In this document: piece after piece, positions 7,494 to 15,819 of the stretch
Position numbering within the stretch: the first letter of the stretch is position 1
Layout of the letters: every line of letters begins with the position of its first letter
From: Calditrichota bacterium
GTDB taxonomy: Bacteria > Electryoneota > B3-LCP
Reading direction: 5' to 3'
DNA: 38,644 nucleotides
Assembly: GCA_020051775.1 (NCBI GenBank)
Contig: JAGVQJ010000050.1
Location: forward strand, 1 to 38,644
Position numbers and translations under genes: made by a program
The notes under the pieces: generated by a model
What the model saw: the letters and a program-made list of their open reading frames with translations, nothing else
Database searches by the model: none
Told to the model about the DNA's origin: nothing

Positions 7494-9263
7494 TTATGAT
7501 TTAATGAGTAGATTATGTGAATTATGATAATTAAAGTATCCTTCCCATCCTTGTACCAGCGACTTAAATCTAGAGACCCCCTCGGCCAAACGGTTATATA
7601 AATTGCCGGTTTGGCGAGCCAGCAATTGAACTTGATTGCTCTCCAAATTTTGTTTACCAAAAGTGAAATCCAGAACAAAATGATTCACTGCGGGCGAATT
7701 TGCGCCGATTGTAGCTATCGCTTGATCCACTCGCGCTAATTCCTCAGCAATTGCCTGGATCCTTTCAAAACCGGTCAGCGGCATGGAAGTAAGGGATTCC
7801 AGCTCCCTGCTGAACGTTTCACCGGACCGGGCCAGTTCTTCTACCTCAGAAAAGCTCCTCAAGCAATCGAGCATACGCGAACCGAATGAATCCGCTTCCG
7901 GCGGTAAAAAATCCTCCAACTCGCGAGCTAATGCGGACAGACCGCCATCTATTTGAGATTTGCGGTTTTCGGCTCCCAACAGCAAGTCCTTCCAGACTTT
8001 GCGTATGGCCAGATTCACTAAAGCCTCAACCGACAAGGGACGCTTCACCGCAGGACGTTCCAGCCAGAAGCCGTCAGAGTCGAAGTCAGTTTTCCACACG
8101 TTTATATCTTCGGGAAGCGGCTCTTCGCCATCCTGATCTGGAGGAATCTTCGTCAGCATTTGTACAGCCAGTCGAGTCACTATTTCCGCCGATACTTGCT
8201 CTTGACACCGGAAGCGTTTGCACTCGACATGGAAGTTGCACGGGAAACACGGTAGAGTTGATTCCACTACAATATGGCCAACCCCGTAGGGGCCGGTTTC
8301 GTGCGATAGAGCGCTGCCGAAACATAATGACAACACCGGGGTTCTTATTGCTGCTGCCAGATGTTGGGTGCCGGTATCGTTGGTGACCAACAAAGCCACC
8401 CGGTTCAGCAAGGCGGCCAAGGTTGAAAGGCTGGTTTTGCCAGCGAGATTCAAGGCGCTGTCTCCCAATGCCAAGGCAATCCGTTGCGCGAGCTCACTTT
8501 CCGCATGACTACCGAATATTAGGATACCGGCCCCGGGTTGATGAATTAACTTTTCCCCCAATTGAATAAAGGAGTCAGCCGGCCAACATTTGGAAGCCAG
8601 GGAAGCTCCCGGTTGGAATCCAACTAATAGAGGCGCCTCCTTGCCGGGCCAGTCCTGGAGCAGATAGTTGGCGTCCACATGGGCTTCCGGAGGTATCTCT
8701 GCGCTGAGCGCATTGCCACCGGGGGGATTCCAGACAGAACGTCGGGAGGCATGATGATCTTGCGCTTCGTATGCCAGGCCTAAGTGGATGTCCACCATAT
8801 TAAAGCGGTTGCAGGTTCGATTCAGATTGGCGGTAAAAAAGTACTGGGCCCAAGGATTTTGGATCTGTCGAAACCCTTCACGGTCCAAAGTCAGTCCTTT
8901 GACTTCCGGCACTGCCAGAAGATGACAGATGAGAGCGGAAATGCGCGAATGAGATAAGTTGATAACTTGCTGATAACCTTCTTTGCGCAGGGTTTCAATA
9001 AAATCTTCGACTTCCTTTAACCTTCGGGGCAGATAACGAATGGCGCTTTTGGAAACGGCGATCGCCGAAGCGAATTCAAAGGGAATAATGCGATCAATTT
9101 CCGGGATCAGGCGGCAGATTTCTGTGAAACTGTCCACCACCATATAATGAATCTCAGCACGGGGATTCCTACGTTTGACCGCTTTCAGCAGCGGCGTGGA
9201 TTGCAGGATGTCACCCATGCGGGTGAGATTGATGATCAGAATTTTATCAACCTGAGTCGTCAT
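7494..9263 (-). CDS. GT9 family glycosyltransferase (heptosyltransferase-like) with long C-terminal tail
   Basis: A 589-residue protein. Residues 1-360 form a GT9 fold like ADP-heptose:LPS heptosyltransferases: N-terminal ILIINLTRMGDILQSTPLLK, donor-site TNDTGTQHLAAA around 294-305, and SHETGPYGVGH around 320-330. A cysteine cluster (C339, C342, C348, C353) follows and may bind metal. Residues about 375-589 are a helical tail not found in ordinary heptosyltransferases; the second GT9 in this island has a shorter tail that starts in a similar way. Location inside a flagellar operon suggests the acceptor is a flagellar protein rather than LPS core, but an LPS role cannot be excluded. It follows the Maf_N-CgeB gene by 35 bp. 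Confidence 0.85.
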   Translation of the reverse strand: MTTQVDKILIINLTRMGDILQSTPLLKAVKRRNPRAEIHYMVVDSFTEICRLIPEIDRIIPFEFASAIAVSKSAIRYLPRRLKEVEDFIETLRKEGYQQVINLSHSRISALICHLLAVPEVKGLTLDREGFRQIQNPWAQYFFTANLNRTCNRFNMVDIHLGLAYEAQDHHASRRSVWNPPGGNALSAEIPPEAHVDANYLLQDWPGKEAPLLVGFQPGASLASKCWPADSFIQLGEKLIHQPGAGILIFGSHAESELAQRIALALGDSALNLAGKTSLSTLAALLNRVALLVTNDTGTQHLAAAIRTPVLSLCFGSALSHETGPYGVGHIVVESTLPCFPCNFHVECKRFRCQEQVSAEIVTRLAVQMLTKIPPDQDGEEPLPEDINVWKTDFDSDGFWLERPAVKRPLSVEALVNLAIRKVWKDLLLGAENRKSQIDGGLSALARELEDFLPPEADSFGSRMLDCLRSFSEVEELARSGETFSRELESLTSMPLTGFERIQAIAEELARVDQAIATIGANSPAVNHFVLDFTFGKQNLESNQVQLLARQTGNLYNRLAEGVSRFKSLVQGWEGYFNYHNSHNLLIKS

Positions 9264-9298
9264 GTTTCATCAGGCAATAATTTCAGAGGCTGATATCG

Positions 9299-11131
9299 TC
9301 ACAAAACTTGTTTTTCCAAGCCCCAGCGGCGAAATTCATTCAACAGCAAAATCATCGCTTCAGTACGGTTTAAATCCCCGTTTGAGTGTTCTATCTTCGC
9401 TGACAATCCTTCCAGCGTCATGGGACCTTCGCCTTGAAATCGCTGCATCACGCGACCCAATTCGCTTTCCGCACCAGCCTGCCGAATGATCTCCTCAGGG
9501 GTGGGCAAACCGCCGGATTTCGGCGCCCATTCTGGATCGCTACCGGAAATAACGCCCAGCATCTCCAGCATGCGGTGGCTGTAGGTATGCTCTTGGAGTA
9601 CCCTGTGACGGCCGGCCTCAGCTATCTTCTGTCGTTCCTCAGGGTGGGCCAAATAATGATTTATCAATTCTCGAAGCTCTTTTACGTCTCGGAAAGCGGC
9701 GATCTCATCGCCCGTGAAACTCTCCGCTATGAGGCTGCGCTGATCAACCAGTTGAAATCCACCACAGGCGCTGATTTCAAAAGTGCGGGGATTTAAAAAA
9801 TCGCCAAAGGGATTAATGCCTTCATGGTATGTGGAGGAATGCAAATTCAAATTTATGCGTGAAGCATTGAATACCTTGACACAATCATTCGTGGACAATC
9901 TCCCACCGCTGCGTTGCAGGGCCGCAGCCAGAGGTCCGCAGTTTTCCCAATCGTTACCCCAGAGACGGAAATCGTAATCGAGCAATTTTATAAAAGTTTG
10001 GCGGCGATTATGGTATCCGGCGCCGATATGCGATAAATCGCTGCCGAATTCGCGCATTTCCGCTGTGGTGAGATTCAGGGGTGTATGGACAGCCGGATCA
10101 GCCGCTACCGGCAGATAGTGATGTTGGCTGCAACCAACAGCTTCGAGTTGAGCCGGGAAATCACCTTTCTGAATGATGAAGTAATGATCGAAGTGTTGTG
10201 CCAATCCATTCCAATATGTCATCAATTCGAAATCTTCGACAAACCAGAAGGCTGTGCGAATACCCGCTTTTTTCAGTTCCCCGCAAACTTTGGGGGTAAA
10301 GGGCGACTGCGCGAGACCCAATACGAGGTCAGCACCCATATCCAAGGCCCGAGCGGTGACGGCTTCAGCCAGGAGGGTCGCCAACAGGCCGCGAAGCTGC
10401 CCCTGATGGCGGCGATTGGAAGTCCATCTGTTCAACGCCTCCATGCCGGGATGAAAGACGGAATTTTCCAATATTTCAGCCCGGTGACCCAGGGCGTTTA
10501 AAGCATCGCGTACATAAGTAGCTATCGGGAGTGATCCACCATAGAGTGGTGAAACCACCAGGATTTTAAAGCCACCCTGCCGGGCGACTTCTTGCGCTCT
10601 GAATATTCCCGCCAGAGTGTGAAAATACTCGGGATGTTGATTGACGGAGGCAGGATGCTCAACCACTTTAAAGTTGATTGCGGGGTCAGTAATGTGTTCT
10701 CTCAGGGTCAGATAAGCCTGCACTGTGGGCTTGCCCAAGACAAATGTGAGACCTTCCGGAAAAACTTCTGGCGGGCGGGCGGCAAAAGCGGCAGCGGCCA
10801 AATTTAGGTCGGGTTCCACCAAGGCGAGGCGATCCGGTGGGAAAACTTTCAGCAGTTCTGTCAGGTGGTAAGCGAAACCCAGACCCCCTACTATGAGGCC
10901 GGTATGATTGGCTTCCGGCAAACCGAGGGAAGCGACCCACTTCCGGCTCTCACCTTGTGGATCGTAAGGACTGTGAAGGCATTTGCGGTTTATTACCGGA
11001 ACCGGCGATCCTTCCCTGGAATAACGGAGTTCGATAGACTCCGGCCGGTATGCTTGGCGTAGATTCTGGGCGACCTCGGTTTGGTTAGCAAAAAGTCGCT
11101 TCAGATTCAATTCCAGGTAATTGGCGTTCAT
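9299..11131 (-). CDS. Maf_N-like domain fused to a CgeB-like glycosyltransferase
   Basis: A 610-residue two-domain protein. Residues 1-185 resemble the N-terminal region of Maf motility-associated factors: CLHSPYDPQGES (51-62), GLIVGGLGFAYHLTELL (78-94), RLALVEPDLN (101-110). Residues 187-545 form a CgeB-like GT-B enzyme, beginning FKILVVSPLYGGSLPIATYV and ending with NPRTFEISACGGFQLVDQRS and HRVLQEHTYSHRMLEML. Maf proteins transfer nonulosonic sugars such as pseudaminic acid to flagellin Ser/Thr; here the usual Maf catalytic domain appears to be replaced by a CgeB module. The start ATG at 11131 has an AGGAAAAGG site. Assignment of the N-terminal part rests on motif resemblance. The fusion is read from one uninterrupted frame. 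Confidence 0.8.
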   Translation of the reverse strand: MNANYLELNLKRLFANQTEVAQNLRQAYRPESIELRYSREGSPVPVINRKCLHSPYDPQGESRKWVASLGLPEANHTGLIVGGLGFAYHLTELLKVFPPDRLALVEPDLNLAAAAFAARPPEVFPEGLTFVLGKPTVQAYLTLREHITDPAINFKVVEHPASVNQHPEYFHTLAGIFRAQEVARQGGFKILVVSPLYGGSLPIATYVRDALNALGHRAEILENSVFHPGMEALNRWTSNRRHQGQLRGLLATLLAEAVTARALDMGADLVLGLAQSPFTPKVCGELKKAGIRTAFWFVEDFELMTYWNGLAQHFDHYFIIQKGDFPAQLEAVGCSQHHYLPVAADPAVHTPLNLTTAEMREFGSDLSHIGAGYHNRRQTFIKLLDYDFRLWGNDWENCGPLAAALQRSGGRLSTNDCVKVFNASRINLNLHSSTYHEGINPFGDFLNPRTFEISACGGFQLVDQRSLIAESFTGDEIAAFRDVKELRELINHYLAHPEERQKIAEAGRHRVLQEHTYSHRMLEMLGVISGSDPEWAPKSGGLPTPEEIIRQAGAESELGRVMQRFQGEGPMTLEGLSAKIEHSNGDLNRTEAMILLLNEFRRWGLEKQVL

Positions 11132-11164
11132 GCGATGGCCTTTTCCTACAGATTATAAGGCAGC

Positions 11165-13003
11165 TTATACTGAGTCATTCGAAACAATCATCTCGCTCGG
11201 ATCATCACGATACAGATTAGCCTTCAATTGCATGTCGCGGATAAATCCGTTAGAAGTTAAGCTTTCCGATTGACGACTGTAATCCAAAACCGCATCCAGA
11301 AGGAAAGTCCATTCACTCTCGGACAGTTTCAAGCTCTCCACCCTATCCCACCACTGAGCCTCAGCCGAGGTGAACAAATATTGCAAAATGTGCTTTAATC
11401 CTTCGTCGCGGCTGTACGCTTCCAGCAGTCGGACCGCCAGTCGAAAGCGCAGATCCGAATCCAGCGGCTGAGTGTCTACAAGCTTTTCTAAAAAAAAGAT
11501 AGCGAATTCCGGAGCCGGTCCTTTTTCCATTATATCCGCGCACTTGCGGCAAGCTTCGCTTTGGGAGGCATCCAATTGAATAGCTTTCTGCCAGGCATCA
11601 TAGGCATTCCAACGACTGGGGTGGCCGGTGAGTCGGTCAATGCCCGTCTCGAATAACCAGCCGGCCTTTTCCAAAATTTTACCCAGCAGCAGGTAATCGT
11701 CTGCCTCAAGTTCTGCGCCCGCGCGCAATTTTTCCAGAAAGCGGCGACTCGTTTTAAATTGTAATTGCCGGCACATCCGGTATATCTCTGTAGCAGCGCC
11801 ACGGTGATCGCCGGATTCCTGCAAACACCAGAATAATCCCCAGATGGAACGTAGGTGCGAGGGATTCAATTGCAAGGCACGGCGCAAGGACCCGGCGGCG
11901 TCCGGCAAGCGGCCTTCGCGCAACGCCCGAGCGCCCAATTCATAATGAAGTTCGGGGTTTTCAAAACCGTGGGAGGCTTCTTCGCAGAGCTTTTGAACAG
12001 CTTCTGATGCCAATTTGCCCACCGGCTGATCACGCCAGCGCGAAGCTAACGCCAGCCAGGCTTTTCCCAAATGAAAAATTCGTCGAGAATGGTCTTCTCG
12101 TCCTTTAAATCTGCGCACCATTTTAAATGCTGCACGAAGAAGTGTTTTGGCGCGGTGATCAATCGTATGGCACGAGTGCACCAGAGTCATGCCGGTATCG
12201 GCAATGTGCTGCCGTCGTTCATGCTGGCGCAGCAGGTTTTCGATCCTCTGCACGACATTGCGCGAATTAAAAGCCACTAAATGATCGCCGTCGTGGAAGC
12301 ACGATTGCCAGCTCCCGTCGCTTTCCTCGGTCAAAACGCAAGCTCCGCAACACATGGCTTCCAACAGCCGCAGGTTTATACCCGGGAAAAGGTTTTCGTT
12401 GAGGACCAGCTTCGAGCGATTATAGATTTCCACAACCTGCGCCGGAGGCAGACAACGAGTCCCGCCGCCATCGAATACCGCCACCTGGAAATGCCGTTGT
12501 AGCAATCCCAGCAACCGTGATCGTTTGGGTCTCAAAATCGGATGCAAGGTTCCCACGAACGCAACGTCAAAAACCTTCTCACATTCCTGGCGAGTGTACA
12601 TGCGGTGATCAGCGCCCAGCGGGAGCCAATGGATGCGGTCCGCGAATTCCGGCTGCTGAGATCGCAATCTATCCACCGGTTCTTTTTGATCAAAAAAAGC
12701 TAAATCGAAAACCCGGGCATAATCGAACTGCCAAAAAGTGTTCATCGGGCTGTCAATCCCGTAAAATATTGCAGGTATCTCCAGATCCTCCAGCCCCAGA
12801 AAAGCGGATCGAAAGTTGAGGGAATCGGACAGCAAGACTATATCAGGTTTGAATGGACAGGCCTCCAAGAGAGAGGACACCTTGACCGGTTCATCGCCGG
12901 TTTTCAAATCCGCATCGGACGCTGGGCCAGCGAAGAAGACGTTATGCCCCAGCGTTTGCAGGCTCAAGCGAAAGTAGGCATCGTTCAGCAGTAGGATCTT
13001 CAT
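11165..13003 (-). CDS. CgeB-like glycosyltransferase with C-terminal TPR region
   Basis: A 612-residue protein starting MKILLLNDAYFRLSLQTLGH. Residues 1-300 form a CgeB-like glycosyltransferase with the C-terminal signature NLRLLEAMCCGACVLTEESD and a final HTIDHRAKTLLRAAF. Residues about 340-420 contain TPR-like helical pairs (PELHYELGARALREGRLPDA, then LRRALQLNPSHLRSIWGLF). The remainder is helical. TPRs could dock the enzyme to its protein acceptor, as in other protein-modifying GTs. The ATG at 13003 is preferred over ATG at 13012, which would add three residues. The gene overlaps the preceding GT9 gene by about 62 bp, so translational coupling is likely. Confidence 0.85.
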   Translation of the reverse strand: MKILLLNDAYFRLSLQTLGHNVFFAGPASDADLKTGDEPVKVSSLLEACPFKPDIVLLSDSLNFRSAFLGLEDLEIPAIFYGIDSPMNTFWQFDYARVFDLAFFDQKEPVDRLRSQQPEFADRIHWLPLGADHRMYTRQECEKVFDVAFVGTLHPILRPKRSRLLGLLQRHFQVAVFDGGGTRCLPPAQVVEIYNRSKLVLNENLFPGINLRLLEAMCCGACVLTEESDGSWQSCFHDGDHLVAFNSRNVVQRIENLLRQHERRQHIADTGMTLVHSCHTIDHRAKTLLRAAFKMVRRFKGREDHSRRIFHLGKAWLALASRWRDQPVGKLASEAVQKLCEEASHGFENPELHYELGARALREGRLPDAAGSLRRALQLNPSHLRSIWGLFWCLQESGDHRGAATEIYRMCRQLQFKTSRRFLEKLRAGAELEADDYLLLGKILEKAGWLFETGIDRLTGHPSRWNAYDAWQKAIQLDASQSEACRKCADIMEKGPAPEFAIFFLEKLVDTQPLDSDLRFRLAVRLLEAYSRDEGLKHILQYLFTSAEAQWWDRVESLKLSESEWTFLLDAVLDYSRQSESLTSNGFIRDMQLKANLYRDDPSEMIVSNDSV

Positions 13004-14480
13004 ATTCGGCATCTAAACTTAACGAGAACGCCTTAACCTGTTGTTGTAACCACCGGGAAGCCGATCGTCTGACTTCATTCTGGATTTTTAATGGTACTGA
13101 GACGCCAAAATCAACGAGTTCGATCTGGTTTTCCCAAGCCGCGCAAAGCTGTTGAACTTGCCGAATTTGTTCCGGGGGAAGTGGTTGGCTACTTTCCCCC
13201 CCGAGCTCGGTGGTCAGTCCCAAGACTCTTCGCGCAATCGCCATTAAAGCAGTGACGTAGGCCGGTTCGCTTGATCCATCGTATGGTCGGTAATGGTTGC
13301 CATCTATCTCCAGTCTCGAAACTTGCAACCTCAAGCCCTCAGGAACGATGCCCGCCCTTAGATCGTCATTCGCCAGCGTAGAAAAGAACCGAACCATAGC
13401 ATGCTGATCCCGGAACGATTGACGGCAACGCCGACCGCACTCTTCAGCCCTGGCCGGGTGGCAAGGGTATTCCAGGCAATTGGGTGAAAGAACCAAATGA
13501 GCATTACCATACGGGCCGGTATCATGGAATCCAGCCTCGCCGAAATAAAATCCGAGGGTTCGGGCTCCCACCGCTGCAGCCCAGTGCAGGGGACCCGTAT
13601 CCACACCGATCACCAGATCAACTTTGCGAAAGAACGCCAGCAGCTCTTCCGGCGAACAGGCGCCCACCAGATTCAGGAGGTCTTGTGATCGGTTTTCAGC
13701 GCGGGCGATAAAGCGGGTGGCCAGATCTTCCTCGCCCCTTCCGCCCATCAGTACCAAACCAGGCCGAATGGCGTCGGGTATTAACGCCCACCAGGAGGCA
13801 AAATCTTCCGGTTCAAGGCGGCGGCATTTCGCCCCCGATCCTAAAACAACGGCCCAGGTTTGTTTGATATTTCGCCGCTTAAAGCTTTCCAGCACTGATT
13901 GGGCAAACTGCGTGCCCGAAGACGAAAACTGATCCACCTGTATCCGCTGCGTGATAAGGGGCAGAATCGGAATTCCCGGAATCGTTCTGCCTTCACACCT
14001 TGAGGGAGAGTCCTGTTGATTGGACAATGTTCGCCACACATCGGAAAGATGGAGGCGGTTTAGGCGATGGAAAGAGGCCACCAAGCGCAAGAAAGATCTG
14101 ACCAGAATAAGCTGACGCGAAATCCATGAACAATCTTGATTTGTTGCCAGTCCAGTTGTCAGTATATTCATTGTTAGATGATCGTTCAAGGGCAGGATAT
14201 CCCCGGATATACCTCCTGTCAGCAGTGTGATTTCATCTTTCAAGGCAACAATCAATTGACGGAAATCCGACAAATCCCCCGTTGCACGAAACCGCCAACG
14301 CCGGGTGTCCAAGCTGCGTATTTCGCCTACTCCGGGCAACAAACGCGCCCACTCTATGACGGTAGTATCGCATAGCAGCCGCACGGTTCGATCCCGAGCC
14401 AGCGTGTGGATCAGCGGCAGGGTTTGTATCAAATCGCCCATGCGGGCCATTTGAATGATCGTCGTCGGCGGGAACGGCAT
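12942..14480 (-). CDS. GT9 family glycosyltransferase (heptosyltransferase-like)
   Basis: A 512-residue GT9 protein beginning PTTIIQMARMGDLIQTLPLI. The donor-site region reads DLVIGVDTGPLHWAAAVGAR and is followed by FHDTGPYGNAH and a cysteine cluster (NCLEYPCHPARAEECGRRCR), like its paralogue at 7494-9263. The last 130 residues form a helical tail. The start codon lies one base after the flgL TAG stop (TAGTATG), so it is translationally coupled to flgL. This places the first glycosyltransferase firmly in the flagellar transcript and is the best contextual evidence that the island modifies flagellar proteins. LPS modification remains the alternative. Confidence 0.85.
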   Translation of the reverse strand: MPFPPTTIIQMARMGDLIQTLPLIHTLARDRTVRLLCDTTVIEWARLLPGVGEIRSLDTRRWRFRATGDLSDFRQLIVALKDEITLLTGGISGDILPLNDHLTMNILTTGLATNQDCSWISRQLILVRSFLRLVASFHRLNRLHLSDVWRTLSNQQDSPSRCEGRTIPGIPILPLITQRIQVDQFSSSGTQFAQSVLESFKRRNIKQTWAVVLGSGAKCRRLEPEDFASWWALIPDAIRPGLVLMGGRGEEDLATRFIARAENRSQDLLNLVGACSPEELLAFFRKVDLVIGVDTGPLHWAAAVGARTLGFYFGEAGFHDTGPYGNAHLVLSPNCLEYPCHPARAEECGRRCRQSFRDQHAMVRFFSTLANDDLRAGIVPEGLRLQVSRLEIDGNHYRPYDGSSEPAYVTALMAIARRVLGLTTELGGESSQPLPPEQIRQVQQLCAAWENQIELVDFGVSVPLKIQNEVRRSASRWLQQQVKAFSLSLDAEYEDPTAERCLLSLEPANAGA

Positions 14481-14481
14481 A

Positions 14482-15405
14482 CTAAATGAAATCCGCCAGG
14501 GTGGGCTGTTGCATAATCAAGCCACTGACGTTCAGGGCAACCTGGTAGGCGTTTTGTTCCAGAGCAAGTTGCGACATGGCTTCGATCAAATCAGTATCTT
14601 CCTCTTGCGAAAGTTGCGAGGTAAGGTTAGTATTCTTGGAAAGCAGCATATCCTGCATAGCTATCAACCGATTGACTTGCGAGCCGACCTGGGCATTGGC
14701 GTCGGAGACGTTGGCCATGACCAAATCTATTTCATCCAAACATTCCCCCACGGCTTCCGGCTCATTGTTCTGTAAAGCATCGCGAAGAGTAATCAACAAC
14801 TGGAAAACGTCTTCAGCCGATCCGGCGCCATTGGGTTGGAAAACTTCAACGCCGTTGATGTTGATCTGGATCGAAGCATTTTCGACCTGGCGGTAGATCG
14901 AGCCGTAAGCGCCTTCAGGGTTGGGAATCACGGAGGAAATTTGACCGCTGTCCGGATCCCGAGTGGCTGTAAAGGCTGGATCAGTAGTATTGGTTCCGGC
15001 AAACAATGATTTGCCATTGAAATTGTTATTGGCCAGGGAGAAGAAATTTTCAAGATAACCATCCACGTTTTCAGCCAGCGCCGCCATGTCTTCTTGCGTC
15101 AGACTGCTGTTGCTGCCTTCCAGGGCATCAGCTCGAGCCTCTATCATCAGCTCATTCATTTGCTGCAAGGCAGTATCGGTGGTGGTCAACCAATCTATGG
15201 CGCTCTGCGCGTTTTCCTGAAACTGCACGTTTTGACGAAGGCGGTTGCGCAATTCCAGAATCAACCCGGCGGCGGCGGGATCATCGGAGGCGTACTGGAC
15301 GCGCTTGCCGCTGGTGACCGCCTTTTCCAGATCATCCAAAGCCAACATGCGCTGATTAAGACTGCGCACCAGATTGGATATCAAGATACCTTTGGTGATT
15401 CGCAT
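14482..15405 (-). CDS. flgL: Flagellar hook-filament junction protein FlgL (HAP3)
   Basis: FlgL joins the hook (through FlgK) to the filament. The 307-residue product begins MRITKGILISNLVRSLNQRM, has the flagellin-like SGKRVQYASDDPAAAGLILE block near residues 32-51, and the C-terminal helical block ALEQNAYQVALNVSGLIMQQ. The length is typical. It lies 11 bp after the receiver-domain gene and one base before the first glycosyltransferase gene. Flagellin-family ends at both termini exclude a hook protein. Confidence 0.93.
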   Translation of the reverse strand: MRITKGILISNLVRSLNQRMLALDDLEKAVTSGKRVQYASDDPAAAGLILELRNRLRQNVQFQENAQSAIDWLTTTDTALQQMNELMIEARADALEGSNSSLTQEDMAALAENVDGYLENFFSLANNNFNGKSLFAGTNTTDPAFTATRDPDSGQISSVIPNPEGAYGSIYRQVENASIQININGVEVFQPNGAGSAEDVFQLLITLRDALQNNEPEAVGECLDEIDLVMANVSDANAQVGSQVNRLIAMQDMLLSKNTNLTSQLSQEEDTDLIEAMSQLALEQNAYQVALNVSGLIMQQPTLADFI

Positions 15406-15416
15406 AAGGTCTCATC

Positions 15417-15803
15417 CTATCTTGTCAAATTCTGCACCAGCCCTTCAAGTTCTTTAATCTGGAAAGGCTTTTGCAGCAAGCTGGTTACTAATTTCTGTTG
15501 TACCATGTACCTCAAATCGTCGGAGGGGAAAGCGGTCATCAGGGCCATGGGAAGGCGGGGAAAACGAGCGTGAATCCAGCGGGCCAAGGTCAAGCCGTCC
15601 ATGCCTTGCATTTGCACGTCGGAGATAACCAGATCAACCGGTGTCTTGACCATGAGGTCTTGGGCTGCTTTGCCATTGGACACACCCTGAACACGAAAGC
15701 CCATATCAGCGATCATCTCTTCCACGACTTCGCGAACATCGGCTTCATCATCCACTACCAGTACCGTCTTGGTATGGTTTTTCCGTTTTTCCTGCCGTGT
15801 CAT
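15417..15803 (-). CDS. Stand-alone response regulator receiver (CheY-like)
   Basis: A 128-residue single receiver domain with all phosphorylation residues: acidic pair D18/D19, phospho-acceptor D62 (DLVISDVQM), T90 (ALMTAF) and K112 (LLQKPF). No output domain is attached, so it must act by protein contact, like CheY or Spo0F. It lies between flgK and flgL, two hook-filament junction genes, and is co-oriented with small gaps (16 and 11 bp). It might regulate flagellar assembly, motor switching or the adjacent glycosylation genes. The partner kinase is not in the window. The fold is certain; the pathway is unknown. Confidence 0.88.
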   Translation of the reverse strand: MTRQEKRKNHTKTVLVVDDEADVREVVEEMIADMGFRVQGVSNGKAAQDLMVKTPVDLVISDVQMQGMDGLTLARWIHARFPRLPMALMTAFPSDDLRYMVQQKLVTSLLQKPFQIKELEGLVQNLTR

Positions 15804-15819
15804 GGAGAAACCTCCGAAC

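Noticed and set aside
12942-13012. Overlap of the GT9 and CgeB-TPR genes as a possible frameshifted single gene
   Set aside because: Both proteins have their own complete domains; the overlap is short and fits translational coupling.
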